Shown here: positions 1 to 11,483 of the stretch, piece after piece | How the letters are laid out: each line of letters opens with the position of its first letter | Numbering within the stretch: the first letter of the stretch is position 1 | Source: Amanita rubescens | Taxonomy: Eukaryota; Basidiomycota; Agaricomycetes; Agaricales; Amanitaceae | Direction of reading: 5' to 3' | DNA: 21,184 nt | Assembly (NCBI GenBank): GCA_015039365.1 | Contig: WION01000757.1 | Span: 1-21,184 of the forward strand | Notes under the pieces: model-generated | What the model was told of the DNA's origin: nothing | The model's database searches: none | Seen by the model: the letters and a program-made list of their open reading frames with translations, nothing else | Program-made: the position numbers and the translations under genes

Positions 1-170
1 AAGTACAAAGGTGAAGTGAACATGTGTTTGCCACACCAATGTTACCATGTCTTGGCTTGGCTCCAGCTGCTTAATAGTCTGTAGATTCTCTGGCTGGCTA
101 TGGGGCCTGAATGGCTGTGGAGGAGATATTAAGATAAACCTGAAGTCAAATGTGTGTCATACATACACAT
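1..170. other. Former 3' flank of the NLR gene, separated by the retroelement
   Basis: The last five bases (CACAT, 166-170) are the target-site copy of the bases that follow the far LTR at 6464. Reading the minus strand across the empty site, the NLR frame at 6469 would continue for a few codons into roughly 155-170 and then meet a TGA. The rest is probably the former 3' UTR or downstream DNA. A short open frame on the plus strand (47-235) runs into the LTR and has no recognisable features. Confidence 0.7.
166..170. repeat. Target-site duplication, left copy (CACAT)
   Basis: The five bases CACAT directly abut the TG of the left LTR and recur at 6464-6468 directly after the CA of the right LTR. 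Five base pairs is the usual staggered cut of Ty3/gypsy integrases. Confidence 0.93.
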
Positions 171-429
171 TGTTAGGAGGTAATCCCGACACAATCACTA
201 GGACACTCGAGACTAGAAACGCAGATGGGAAATGAGAATAAGATTGCGTCTATGGACGACAGAAACAATCATAAGACTAAGGGACATGTAACTAGCATTC
301 AGGTATATATACTCAGACTCGTCACTCCCACGCCGTCGTTCCGCGGAATCCTTAGGTAAGCGTGGGAACTTCTTGTAACTAAAAGAAAAGAAAATGAAAT
401 GAAATAAAAACGAAATCTCGACCGTTACA
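171..429 (-). repeat. 3' LTR of the retroelement
   Basis: 259 bp, identical to 6205-6463 except for three transitions at 412, 416 and 422. In element orientation it begins TGTAACG, and that TAA serves as the stop codon of the integrase/chromodomain frame. It holds the same TATATATA (304-311) and the same 12-nt sequence (267-278) that pairs with the primer-binding site. A polypurine tract abuts it at 430-442. Confidence 0.97.
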
Positions 430-1478
430 TCACCCCCTCTTCAAGATTCTCGTCCCGAGAATCATCATCCTCGTCTGCCATCTTCCGCATATGTTTCCAC
501 TCGGCCCACTTCTTATTCATGTTCTTTAGATACCCTTCGTCGAACTTTCCGTCCTCCCATCCAAATAGTTGTCGAGGAACCGATGGATCAGTATAGTTAT
601 GATACCTTTGGAAAAACTTGGCGGGCATCGCTAGCGGTCTTGGCGCGCTCGGTTTCTTCTTATGAAATGCCTGGACCTTGCGATGGGCGTTTTCGAGGTT
701 ATCCGCTGGTTCCCATGTCGCCTCCTCATTTGGGTATCCTTTCCACTTCACTAAATATTCCAATCTCCCCGTCCGACTTCCTTTCTGCATCCTCTGTCTA
801 CTATCAATCACTTCTTCCACTTCAAACTCTTCGTCTCTCTTCGTATAATCCTCCTCTTTCTTCTTATCCCATTCTTTTTCTTGCATTTTCTGTTTCGGGA
901 ATTTGGCCGGTGTATGGGGTTTCAATAGTACTTCATTGAAGACGTTATAGATTTTCCAGGATGCCGGTATCTTAACTCGATAGGCCGCTAATCCCACTTT
1001 CTCTATTACTTCGTAAGGCCCCACGAACTTCCCTTCCAATTTCTTTGTCACTCGCAGCGTAGGGAGGTTTTGCGCGCTAATGTATACTTTATCTCCCCCT
1101 CGATAATCTCGTGTCGGTTTTCTCTTTTTATCATACTGTTTTCGCATATTTTCCGCCGCTCTATTCAGTCCTCGTCGTGCTTGATCGCACGCTTCCACCA
1201 GTCGATCAACCCATTCGTCTACTGCCTGCACCTTCCGTTCTACCGTCAATTCGAGCCCTTTATTAGGATTTCGCCCGTTATTCAGGAAGAAGGGAGAGAA
1301 TCCCGTTGCCGAGTGCACTCGATCGTTATGGCAGAATTGGGCTACCGCCAGCCAATCACTCCAATCGTCTTGTTGATGATTTACGAACATCGTCAGGAAT
1401 TCTTTTACTTCCTGATTTACTCGTTCGGTCTGTCCATCAGTTTGAGGGTGGTATGCCGTCGAAGGGTTGGCTTTGATC
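425..1478 (-). CDS. pol: Pol: integrase C-terminal part and chromodomain
   Basis: Continues pol in another frame. It starts with the integrase segment containing HPQTDGQTERVNQ, whose Glu (codon about 1424-1426) completes the D,D-35-E triad: it lies about 35 residues after the second Asp once a single-base shift near 1480 is allowed. Then come the GPY/F module (KFVGPYEVIEKVGLAAYRVK, about 960-1030) and a chromodomain at about 656-826 (FEVEEVIDSRQ, LEYLVKWKGYP, TWEPADNL). In chromoviruses the chromodomain reads histone marks and guides integration. An acidic tail follows. The stop TAA (425-427) is part of the LTR terminus TGTAACG, so pol overlaps the polypurine tract and LTR. Methionine 1390 is internal and is not a natural start. 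Confidence 0.9.
430..442 (-). other. Polypurine tract
   Basis: On the minus strand the 13 bases before the 3' LTR read GAAGAGGGGGTGA, almost all purine, directly abutting TGTAACG. This is the usual plus-strand DNA primer of LTR elements. It overlaps the end of the chromodomain reading frame. Confidence 0.8.
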
Positions 1479-4149
1479 CGGAGTACAGTGGTATAATTCC
1501 TTCATGAATTTTGATACGAACTGTGGTCCTCTATCACTAATTACTTTCTCCGGTATCCCGTGTTCTCTGAAAACATGATCTCGAAATAGTACCGCTACTC
1601 CTTCACTCGACAGTGTCGTATTCGTGGGTATGAAGTATGCCTTTTTGGTGAACCGGTCCACTACTACAAGTATCGCGTTGAACCCTTTGGATTCAGGTAA
1701 CGGCCCAATCATGTCTACGGATATGACGCTCCACGGTCCTCTAGGTACTTCGTTGGGGTGGAGGGGCGCCGCTTTCTTTTGTCGGTCCGGTTTCACTGTC
1801 TGACAGGTTCGGCAACTGCGTACATAGTCTTCCACATCTCTCCTCATCCCCGGCCACCAATAGTTTCGTAGCATCAATTCAATCGTTTTATCTACTCCCG
1901 AATGTCCCCAACGATGATGTTCCGCGATGAATTGTTCTCGCAGTTTTTGGACCTTTGGAATATACACTCTTTCTTGCCACGTCACCAATCCTCCTTCTCT
2001 TACCCGCCACCCATCTTCTTTATTCTCCACCGCTTTCTTGACCTTCTCCTCCCATTGCCTCTGATTTATCTTTCTCAATTCATTTTCCATTTTATGTAGA
2101 TCGTCTCCTTCTTCCCATACTCGTATAAAATATTCTTCTTTCAACAATGTCGTCCCTTCGTTATCCGTTTCTCCCTTATCATGATCCGCTCTGCGAGATA
2201 AGGCGTCGGCCTTGGTGTTGGTTTTTCCGGGTCTGTGCTTTAGGATGAAGTTGTATTCCTGTAGATCCAGTACCCATCGCGCCTGTCTTCGATTGATGTT
2301 TTGAGGTTTTCGGAAATAAGTGAGATTTTGGTGATCGGTTAGAATCTCAATCTGTTCTTCCGTTCCCTTCAAATAGTGAGACCATTCGTATAAGGCATGC
2401 ATGACCGCCAACAGCTCCTTATCGTACACTTCATAATTTCTTTCAGCGGGATTTAACGATTTTGAGATGAACGCTACTGGTCTCCACGTGCCATCTTCTT
2501 GTTGTTGAGATAATACCGCTCCCATGGCAAAGTCCGATGCGTCCGTTTCTACTCGATATTTTCCTTTGTCTGACGGTATCGCTAGTACCACTTCCTCCCC
2601 TACTCTCATCTTCAATCCTATAAACGCTTCCTCCTGTAGTACCGTCCACATCCATCCTTCTTTCCCTGTCAGTCGTGTGAGAGATTTAGCTATTTTTGCA
2701 AACCCTCGTATGAATCGCCGATAAAAGTTTACGAATCCTAAGAATTGTTGCAGTTCTCGTTTATTTGTAGGTCTGGGCCAATCCAATATCGCTCGTACTT
2801 TGGCTTTATCCATGCGTATAGAGTCGTGCGATATTATCAATCCGAGGAATTCAATCGTCTTTTGATCGAACCAACATTTCTCTGCTTTCAACGACAATTT
2901 GTATCGCTTTAATTTCTCTAAGATTCGATTCACATGCAGTTTATGTGTCTCTTCATCTTTAGAGTACACCAATATGTCATCCATGTATATCACCACCCAT
3001 CCTTCCGCTATTTCCTCTCTAAATATGTCATTCATCATTGTTTGAAAGGTTGCCGGTGAATTCGTGAGTCCAAAGAACATTACTAATGGCTCAAACAACC
3101 CTCTATTCGTTCTGAATGCCGCCTTCCACTCATCTCCTTCCTTTATCCGTATGTTATTGTACCCCCATCGGATGTCCATCTTCGAGAATACTTTTGCGTG
3201 ACTAAGTTGATCCACTAGTTCAGATATCAGTGGTAATGGATATCTGTTCTTTATCGTCATCTCGTTCAGTTTTCGGTAATCTTGTACCGGCCTCAACTTT
3301 CCATCCTTCTTTTTAATGAAGAAGAACGGCGATGCCATCGGGGATTTGCTGGTTCTTATCCGCCCTGTTTCTAGGTTATCTTTCAGGAACGCATCTAATT
3401 GCCCTTGTTCCTCTTTATTCAGTGGGTAGATTTTACAATCCACTGCTTGGGCGCCAGGTACCAACTCGATCGCGTGATCCCATCTTCCTCGTTTCGGTAA
3501 TTCGTCAAACGTCTCCTTGTCAAACACTTCTCGGTGACTTAAATAATGAGCGGGTACGATATCTTTCACATCGCGTTTTACTTGATTTGCTACCGCTATT
3601 TCAGTCGCCGTGGTTGCGTGAGCTCTTATTCCCCAACTCGTCTCTTCGTTCTCCATTACCGCTAACAATCTATCTCCCTCTTCCCATTCATGTGTTCCAC
3701 TGGTCTCGTCATTGCCCTCAGTGTCTATAGCGTCGTCATCCTCTCCTTCTACGTGGCATGTACCTGGGCAATTTTTCATAAGGAGTGAGCCCGTCTTCCA
3801 GTTCACGATCGGATTATGGTGTCTTAACCAATCGTGTCCTAAGTATATGTCAAGCTTTCCGAGCGCAGATACGCCGAATTCGAACACTTCGTAGTGAGTT
3901 CCTACTTGCAGTTTTAATTGTACCATCTCCTTTAACGCTCCTCCCAAGTTCGGCGTGCCGTCGGCGTTGTAGACGGGGATGGGTCGGTCTAAGCGGCGTG
4001 TATTAAGATTGTGTTGTCGTACAAATTTTTCGTTAATACAAGAGCCCGTGCACCCCGAGTCGACGAGTATCTCTACTTTATGTCTCTGAAAGGTATCGAG
4101 CGTGGTGATCACGCCGCTGACTGTTATCTGGTTCTTTCCTCTCCCCCTC

Positions 4150-4163
<14 letters not shown>
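1437..4163 (-). CDS. pol: Pol: protease, reverse transcriptase, RNase H, integrase (first part)
   Basis: One open frame of about 900 codons. In order: retropepsin-type protease with ILVDSGCTGS (about 4040-4070); reverse transcriptase (about 3330-2650) with KKDGKLRPVQDYRKLN and the catalytic YMDD at about 2974-2985; RNase H (about 2550-2190) with TDASDFAMG, KELLAV, LTDHQNL and KADALSR; integrase with its HHCC zinc domain (about 1935-1805, ending RSCRTCQ). The first two integrase catalytic Asp are in SVDMIG (codon 1713-1715) and ISDRGPQF (codon 1533-1535). The frame then breaks near 1480 and ends in an aberrant tail at 1437, before the catalytic Glu, which lies in the next frame. The enzymes would copy element RNA into DNA in particles and insert it into the genome. 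As it stands this frame gives an incomplete integrase. Confidence 0.93.
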
Positions 4164-5862
<1,699 letters not shown>

Positions 5863-5877
5863 TCTTCTTATCTTCAC

Positions 5878-6191
5878 AGGGACGAAGGGAGTTCTTTATA
5901 CTGTTCGTTTGGTTCTAGTTCGTCTTCTCCTATGGATCGTATAGGTACGCCCAAACTCGAACGAATCGTAGTTTTACAAGGTCTGCAACTCTAAGTTTAG
6001 AGCAGTCCCTGTTCTATCTCGTTAACCCTCGAGTCCGGGTTTATCAAGCGGTAGTGGATACGCGCGATATGCAGCGTGAGGAGGTACGTGTATCTGAAGT
6101 GGGCTACTAGTGCTATCAAGCACAGTGACCGTCGAATGATTTGTACGTCCGTTGTGGGCAACGACGGACGAACGAGTGTGGTAGTGTTAAG
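5878..6191 (-). other. Retroelement 5' leader between primer site and gag
   Basis: About 310 nt with no long open frame. It would form the untranslated leader of the genomic RNA. I see no further clear motif in it. Confidence 0.6.
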
Positions 6192-6203
6192 AGTCTTATG
6201 ATT
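6192..6203 (-). other. Self-complementary primer-binding site
   Basis: AATCATAAGACT on the minus strand begins one base inside the 5' LTR and is perfectly complementary over 12 nt to AGTCTTATGATT within the LTR (6312-6301). No TGG-type start of a tRNA-primed site is seen here. Tf1/sushi-group elements use an 11-nt version of this arrangement to prime reverse transcription from their own RNA 5' end. The assignment is inferred from complementarity and position. Confidence 0.78.
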
Positions 6204-6204
6204 T

Positions 6205-6463
6205 TGTTAGGAGGTAATCCCGACACAATCACTAGGACACTCGAGACTAGAAACGCAGATGGGAAATGAGAATAAGATTGCGTCTATGGACGACAGAAAC
6301 AATCATAAGACTAAGGGACATGTAACTAGCATTCAGGTATATATACTCAGACTCGTCACTCCCACGCCGTCGTTCCGCGGAATCCTTAGGTAAGCGTGGG
6401 AACTTCTTGTAACTAAAAGAAAAGAAAATGAAATGAAATAAAAACAAAACCTCGATCGTTACA
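6205..6463 (-). repeat. 5' LTR of the retroelement
   Basis: 259 bp. In element orientation I infer U3 at 6463-6313, a transcription start near 6312, and R plus U5 at 6312-6205. U3 contains TATATATA at 6338-6345, 33 nt upstream of the inferred start, and an 8-bp inverted repeat (TCCCACGC at 6360-6367 with GCGTGGGA at 6394-6401) enclosing the palindrome TTCCGCGGAA (6373-6382). Its outer edge, TGTAACG, supplies the stop codon of the neighbouring NLR gene. Confidence 0.96.
6301..6345 (-). promoter_or_regulatory. LTR core promoter: TATA box and inferred start
   Basis: On the minus strand TATATATA (6345-6338) is followed 33 nt from its first base by AGTCTTATGATT (6312-6301). Those 12 nt are the exact complement of the sequence just inside the LTR (6203-6192). 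In self-priming elements such as Tf1 and sushi the primer is the 5' end of the transcript. That assigns the RNA start to about 6312, a normal TATA-to-start distance. Confidence 0.75.
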
Positions 6464-9400
6464 CACATAACATATTCTCCAGTTGTATCTGATCTTGCTG
6501 CTTTATCTCAGGAGGATTGTCAATGGGTTGTGGGGTGCAAGATAGTGATGGTGCTGCTTCTTCCCACATTCCCTGACTTGCATAGGTGTCCCTGATGGTG
6601 TGGCCATCCTCATCATCAGGTCTAAGCTTTGCTTTTCTTGCATTCTCCACCTCTACATCCAGCTTATTTGCTTCATCCAACTGTCCCTGATTCTCACAAG
6701 TTGACAGTGTCAAATCATCATTTAAGATATCTGATTTAGATTTAATTGAACTATCTGGGCAGTCCAATCCAAATTCTGGTTTCAACATGTTTGTCACATG
6801 TACCTGCAGCTTTTGTGCTTCACCTGATCTTCCCTGAGTTAAATACATTAAGGACAAAGTGGCCATGCTGGTGAGAGTGTCTGGATGATCTGATCCAAGC
6901 TTTGCTTTTCTTGCATTCATTACATCAACACACAATTTCTCTGCTTCATCCCACCTTCCCTGGTTTGAGTATGTCGTCACTAGATTGGCCATGCTGGTGA
7001 GAGTGTCTGGGTGGTCTAATCCAAGCCCTGCCTTTCTTGCATTCATTACATCCACACCCAGCTTCTCTGCATCTTCAAACCTTCTCAGGTTCAAGTATGT
7101 GGTTACCAAATGGCCCATGCTGGTAAGTGTGTCTAGATGGTTTGATCCAAGCTTTGCTTGCCTTACATTCATCACATCAACTTCCAACTTCTCTGCATCA
7201 CCCCACCTTCCCTGATTCCCAAATGTTAGTGCTAAATTGGTCATGGCAATCAGAGTGTCAGGGTGTTCTAGACCAAGCTTTGCTTTGCATGCATTCACAA
7301 TATCCACCTGCAGCTTCTCTGCCTCATTCCACCTTCCCTGATTACAGTATGTTGATGCCAAATGGGCCATGCTGATGGAAGTGTACTGATGAAGTGATCC
7401 AAGCTGTGCTTTTCTTGCATTCACAATGTCTGCTTGGAGCTTTTCAGCCTTATCCCATTTTTTCTGACTGTTGTATGTTGATGCCAGATGGGTCATGCTG
7501 TTGAGAGTGGATGGATGATCTATTCCAATCCTTTCTTTGAAAGCATCCACAACATCCACCTGCAGCTTCTCCGCCTCTTCCCACCTTCCCTGGTTGTGAT
7601 ACAGATATGCCAAATTATTTATGGCAGTGAGAGTGTCAGGATGTTCTGATCCAAGCTTTGCTTTTCTTTCATTCATCACATACATTTGCAGTTTCTCTGC
7701 TTCATCCCACCTTCCCTGTTTTGAGTATGTCAATGCCAATTCATTCATGGCAGTGAGAGTAGCTGGGTGGTCTGATTCATGCCTCAACTTGAATCTATTT
7801 ATTGCATTCACCTGCAGTTTCTCTGCCTCATCCCACCTTCCCAAATTCCTGTACGATGCCCCCAAATTAGTCATGCTGATAAGAGTGCTTGGGTGACTTG
7901 AACCAAGTTTTTCTATGCTTATTTTCATCACTTCCACCTCCAGATTTACTGCTTCATCCCACCTTCCCTGATTCCTGTATGTTGCTGCCAGATTGACCAT
8001 GATGATCAGAGTGTCCGGATGGTCTGATCCAAGTTTTGCCTTGAATCCATTCATTACATCTACTTGTAGTTTTTCTGCTTTATCCCAATGTCCCTGATCC
8101 CAGTATGTTGATGCCAAGTTAGCCATGCTGGTGAGAGTGGATGGGTGATTAATTCCAAGCTTTGCTTTAACAGCATTCATCTCCTCCAACTGTATGTTCT
8201 CTGCATCATCCCACCTTCCCTGTTCAATGTACAACAATGCCAAATTATTCATGGCAGTGAGAGTATCTGGGTGGTATGCTCCAAGATTTTCTTTTCTTGC
8301 ATTTATCACCTCCATCTCCAGTTTCTCTGCATTATCCCACCTTCCTTGTTTCTGATATGTCAGTGCCAAATTGTGCATACTGCTGAGGGTGTCTGGATGG
8401 TCTGATCCAAGCTTTTCTTTTCTTGCATTCATGACATTCATATTCAGCTTCTCTGCCTCACCCCACCTTTCCTGTTTCATGTATGTTGATGCCAAATTAT
8501 ACATGGAAGTGAGTGTGTCTGGATGGTCTGATCCAAACTTTGTTTTTCTCACATTCATGACATCCATTTCCAGCTTCTCTGCCTCATCCCACCTTCCTTG
8601 ATTTCTGTATGTTGATGCCAAATTATTCATAAAAGTGAGAGTGACTGGGTCCTCAGACCCATACTTTGTTTTTCTCAAGTTCATGACATCTACTTGCAAT
8701 CTCTCTGCATCATTCCACCTTCCCTGCTTCTGGTATGTTATTGCTAAGTTATTTATGGCAGTGAGAGTGAATGTGTTATTAGATCCATGTTTTTCCTTGC
8801 TTGCATTCATCACATCCATTTGCAGCCTCTCTGCTTTACTCCACTGTCCCTGATTTATGTACATTGATGCTAAATTGCTGACAGTAATGAGTGTAACTGA
8901 GTGGTCTGACCCAAGTTTTGCCTTCCTCTCATCAACTGCTGCCTGTAAAACTTTCTCTGCTTCATCCCAGCTACCAACATGATGAAATACAAGTGCATAT
9001 GCATCATATTCACCACCATAGTACTTCTTTTGTAAGTCCAGTTCCAATGCATATGAAGAATTTGACCTAATATGTGGTGCCAGCAACTTGCAAAATGCAT
9101 AGTTATCAATATTCCAGTTAACAACTATTGAACCTGACAAAAGTGCTCTTGCTCTTTCATACTGTCCAGTCATCTCTACTTTTGGTATGTGGTTCCTGCT
9201 CCAGGAATTTACTAGGAGGTGGATTGAATACACATGATTATGGCTGTTAATAAATGAAAATGAAAGTAAGACCTTGATGCCAGCTAAGAACTGTAATTTG
9301 TCCCATTCTCCATCATCTCCCAAGAACAAGGTCTCATGATCCAGAAGTCTGAATGAGGATGAGAAAGAGTTTGAGTTTGCATCATCTCTTTTCATGTAGT

Positions 9401-10516
9401 TCTCAGCAGCATTTTTGAATAACTCCTGTGGTATATTGGTATGATTCAAAAAGGCAAAAATCCTCAAGAGCCTGATGGCAGTTTGTGCTCCCAGACATTC
9501 CTGACCAGTTTCATTGGCAGCTATGTGCTCAATCTCTTTCATGGAAATGTCCCATGTTCCATATGTAGATGTCCCATAATCTGAAGCACCCTGAAATCCT
9601 GGAGTATCCCTCATTAATTTATTCTTGTGCCTTGTGTACAATTTCAAATAATCATCAATGCTGCAACCACAGGAGTGCATGTATGCTCCTGCTTGGTCAA
9701 TGGCAAGAGGGATCCCATCCAACTGTGACAGGAGTGTCCTGGACAAATCCCAGAAATGATCATCTGTGACATCAAGCATTGCTGACTTCAAAAGTAAGGA
9801 CATAGCATCTTCATCTTCCATGCATTGAACTTCCACTGAGTTTCCCTTCATTGCAATCCTCTTTAACCCAATGTTCCTACTTGTTATCAGAATATTTCCT
9901 CCATTTCCTGGTGGGAGAAAGTTTTCAACTACTGAATAATGTCCATCTGCACCATCATACACTATCAGGAAGTCAGGCCTTTGAGAGATCCATTGGAGAG
10001 CAGATCTGGCTGAGGGTCTTTCATCTGGTGATGTATTGTAGGCTGAAGATATCTGTGCAAGTACAAATTCCACACTGCTCTCTGAAGAAGAATCAATCCA
10101 GAATATGTCAGAAAAACTTGAATAGTTTAGTTATCCTGAATCACTATTGTTTGAAATACTTACAATCCAGAATTTTCTTCAATAAATTTAAGGCAAATCT
10201 GAGTCTTTCCAATGCCTCCTAAACCATGCAAAAGGATTTTTTTTCTTTCCCCCCCAACATTGGAGATGAAATGGTCCTTCAGCTTCTGTAAATACTCATC
10301 TTGACCTGTGAAGAAAGTGCTAGAATGTTTAATAGGGGGTAAGGGAGGTAGGTTAGTGCCATAGTCTGAAAGATAGTAGTTGATCTACAAGACCAGGTTA
10401 TTCACAAAAACCATATGAAAGTTCTGAAAAACAACAACCTCTATAAATTGGCTATCCACAACAATGACATTCTGGCACCCAGTAAAGACACCAGTCTGAG
10501 GAGGATCTGTTGACAT
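6459..10516 (-). CDS. NB-ARC / TPR (kinesin-light-chain-like) NLR protein
   Basis: Model of about 1,318 residues with a sure intron at 10117-10163 (GTAAGT to CAAG, 47 nt) and an uncertain one at 10385-10438. NB-ARC nucleotide-binding motifs: P-loop GLGGIGKTQ (about residues 80-88, in 10200-10230), Walker B-like FLIVYDGADG (about 149-158), GNILITSRN (about 173-181) and the GxP motif GIPLAIDQAGAYM (about 234-246). From about residue 471 come 18 tandem 42-residue TPR units (NLA.TY..QGRWDEAEKL), two of them terminal and degenerate. In fungi such NLRs act in non-self recognition or programmed cell death: TPRs sense a ligand and NB-ARC oligomerises. No large N-terminal effector domain is seen, only a short leader with FTGCQNVIVVDSQFIEV. 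The first ATG is at 10516, but an upstream exon cannot be excluded. The present stop TAA (6459-6461) belongs to the inserted LTR. Confidence 0.85.
6464..6468. repeat. Target-site duplication, right copy (CACAT)
   Basis: Exact match to 166-170. It lies inside the last codons of the NLR gene read on the minus strand and so fixes the insertion point. Confidence 0.93.
6735..9005 (-). repeat. Tandem array of 126-bp units encoding TPRs
   Basis: Eighteen consecutive units of 42 codons, each carrying Trp in GRW and ending close to KLGSDHPDTLTSM. Spacing holds at 126 bp with no indels through the array, and units differ mainly at the same few positions. They are diverged coding repeats rather than identical copies. 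Confidence 0.93.
10117..10163 (-). other. Intron in the NLR gene
   Basis: Minus strand GTAAGT at the 5' end, AACTAAAC as a branch-site candidate, ending TTCAAG. Removing these 47 nt joins ENSG to FFSDIFWID, restoring the normal NLR spacing between P-loop and Walker B. The unspliced frame hits a TAA at once. Confidence 0.85.
10385..10438 (-). other. Possible intron, or nonsense codon, near the NLR start
   Basis: The N-terminal frame (from ATG 10516) and the P-loop exon are in the same frame but separated by one TAG at 10385-10387. Splicing from a weak donor GTTGTT (10438, or 3 or 6 nt later) to that TAG as acceptor removes 48-54 nt and keeps the frame. The donor is poor, so the TAG may instead be a real nonsense mutation. 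Confidence 0.4.
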
Positions 10517-11483
10517 GGCCTTGCACAACCTAACAGTTATCAATTGAGAATTCAGGTACGTCGTGGTCAAGAAGAAAGGCAGTGATGTCACACGTCACAG
10601 GGAACCTTGTGGAAAAGAAGTTCGCAAAGCCCAGCAGATAATAGATGTGGCCCTATACGATGACCGACAATGATTGCGTAATGCATATGAATGGTGGCTT
10701 TAACTGACTCGGAAGAGGGCATGTCACACGTCGTGCGCCGTCGTCAACTCCGAGTCAGAGTCCTCACTGGTCTTGCAATCAGAGACCGTGCATTAGCCTT
10801 CTCATCTTCATCATTCCCGCATTTATCTCCCAAACCCACGCTACCCTCTTCAAGATGTGGTGTGTGGTGCTGTGTGGGCCATTTGCCGCAAGCAAGGGTT
10901 CGAGAAAGACGGTCTAGTATGGGCGCACGCTGTGACAGTGCCATGACTGGCCCACACCTCGACGAGCCTCGAGCATCTCCGACGCTTAGCCCAACTACCT
11001 GTGTCTCTGACGCCCTTCTCCGTGCGTCAATCCACTCTATTCATCACCTTTGTCTTACAACTCCGACCCGTAGATGATCTTTTGCGCCTCCGGCCGCCCA
11101 CACTCCCTCAAAGAATTCTCGTCAGCCATGCCCAACGCAGGCAACGCATCCCTTATCATTTAGTCTGCGCTAAAGCACTGAACCCGGTTCCATGTCTTCA
11201 ATGCATCAATGCCCCGGGGAGGAACTACGATAGCTTTCAAACCAGGCAAGAGACGCAGTACAGAGGAGTTACATGCCCGTTAGGATAGACCGGAAAACGG
11301 GAGAGGCGCTGATCGCTGCAAGGATCCTAACCATTTGTGTATTTCCTATGTCATACGAAACCAAAGACGCGTCGTCCTATTGATAGCGTAGGTAGGTAGG
11401 TCGTGCTTGCTTCGCATCAACATCCCTCGCTCAACTTCATTTGTATTATTGTATTTGACAATAGACACTCGGATCAAATGACA
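10517..11483. other. Intergenic region upstream of the NLR gene
   Basis: Lies between the NLR start and the 3' end of the aspartic protease gene, both on the minus strand, so it should hold the NLR promoter. Two copies of ATGTCACACGTC occur at 10585-10596 and 10721-10732. A 10-bp inverted repeat, CTGACTCGGA (10704-10713) and TCCGAGTCAG (10749-10758), contains TGACTC half-sites like those bound by fungal bZIP factors. An open frame at 10691-11077 has no recognisable feature and overlaps these motifs, so I do not call it a gene. Confidence 0.5.

Noticed and set aside
47..235. Plus-strand open frame crossing the left LTR boundary
   Set aside because: It spans the insertion junction, so its second half is LTR sequence, and it has no features.
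6985..8853. Many plus-strand open frames opposite the NLR, Ser/Phe-rich
   Set aside because: They are antisense reflections of the TPR repeats, recurring at the same period, with no independent coding signs.
6735..9005. Regular 126-bp spacing that looks like a direct-repeat or CRISPR-like array
   Set aside because: The period is one TPR-coding unit in a single long open frame; units are diverged and there are no spacers.
10270..10310. Splice acceptor CTTCACAG just before GTCAAGATGAG in the NLR
   Set aside because: The frame reads straight through as LPPIKHSSTFFTGQDEYL, a normal pre-P-loop linker, so no intron is needed.
10691..11077. Plus-strand open frame of 128 codons upstream of the NLR
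   Set aside because: Arg/Ser/Pro-rich, no domain, signal or splice context, and it overlaps promoter-like repeats.
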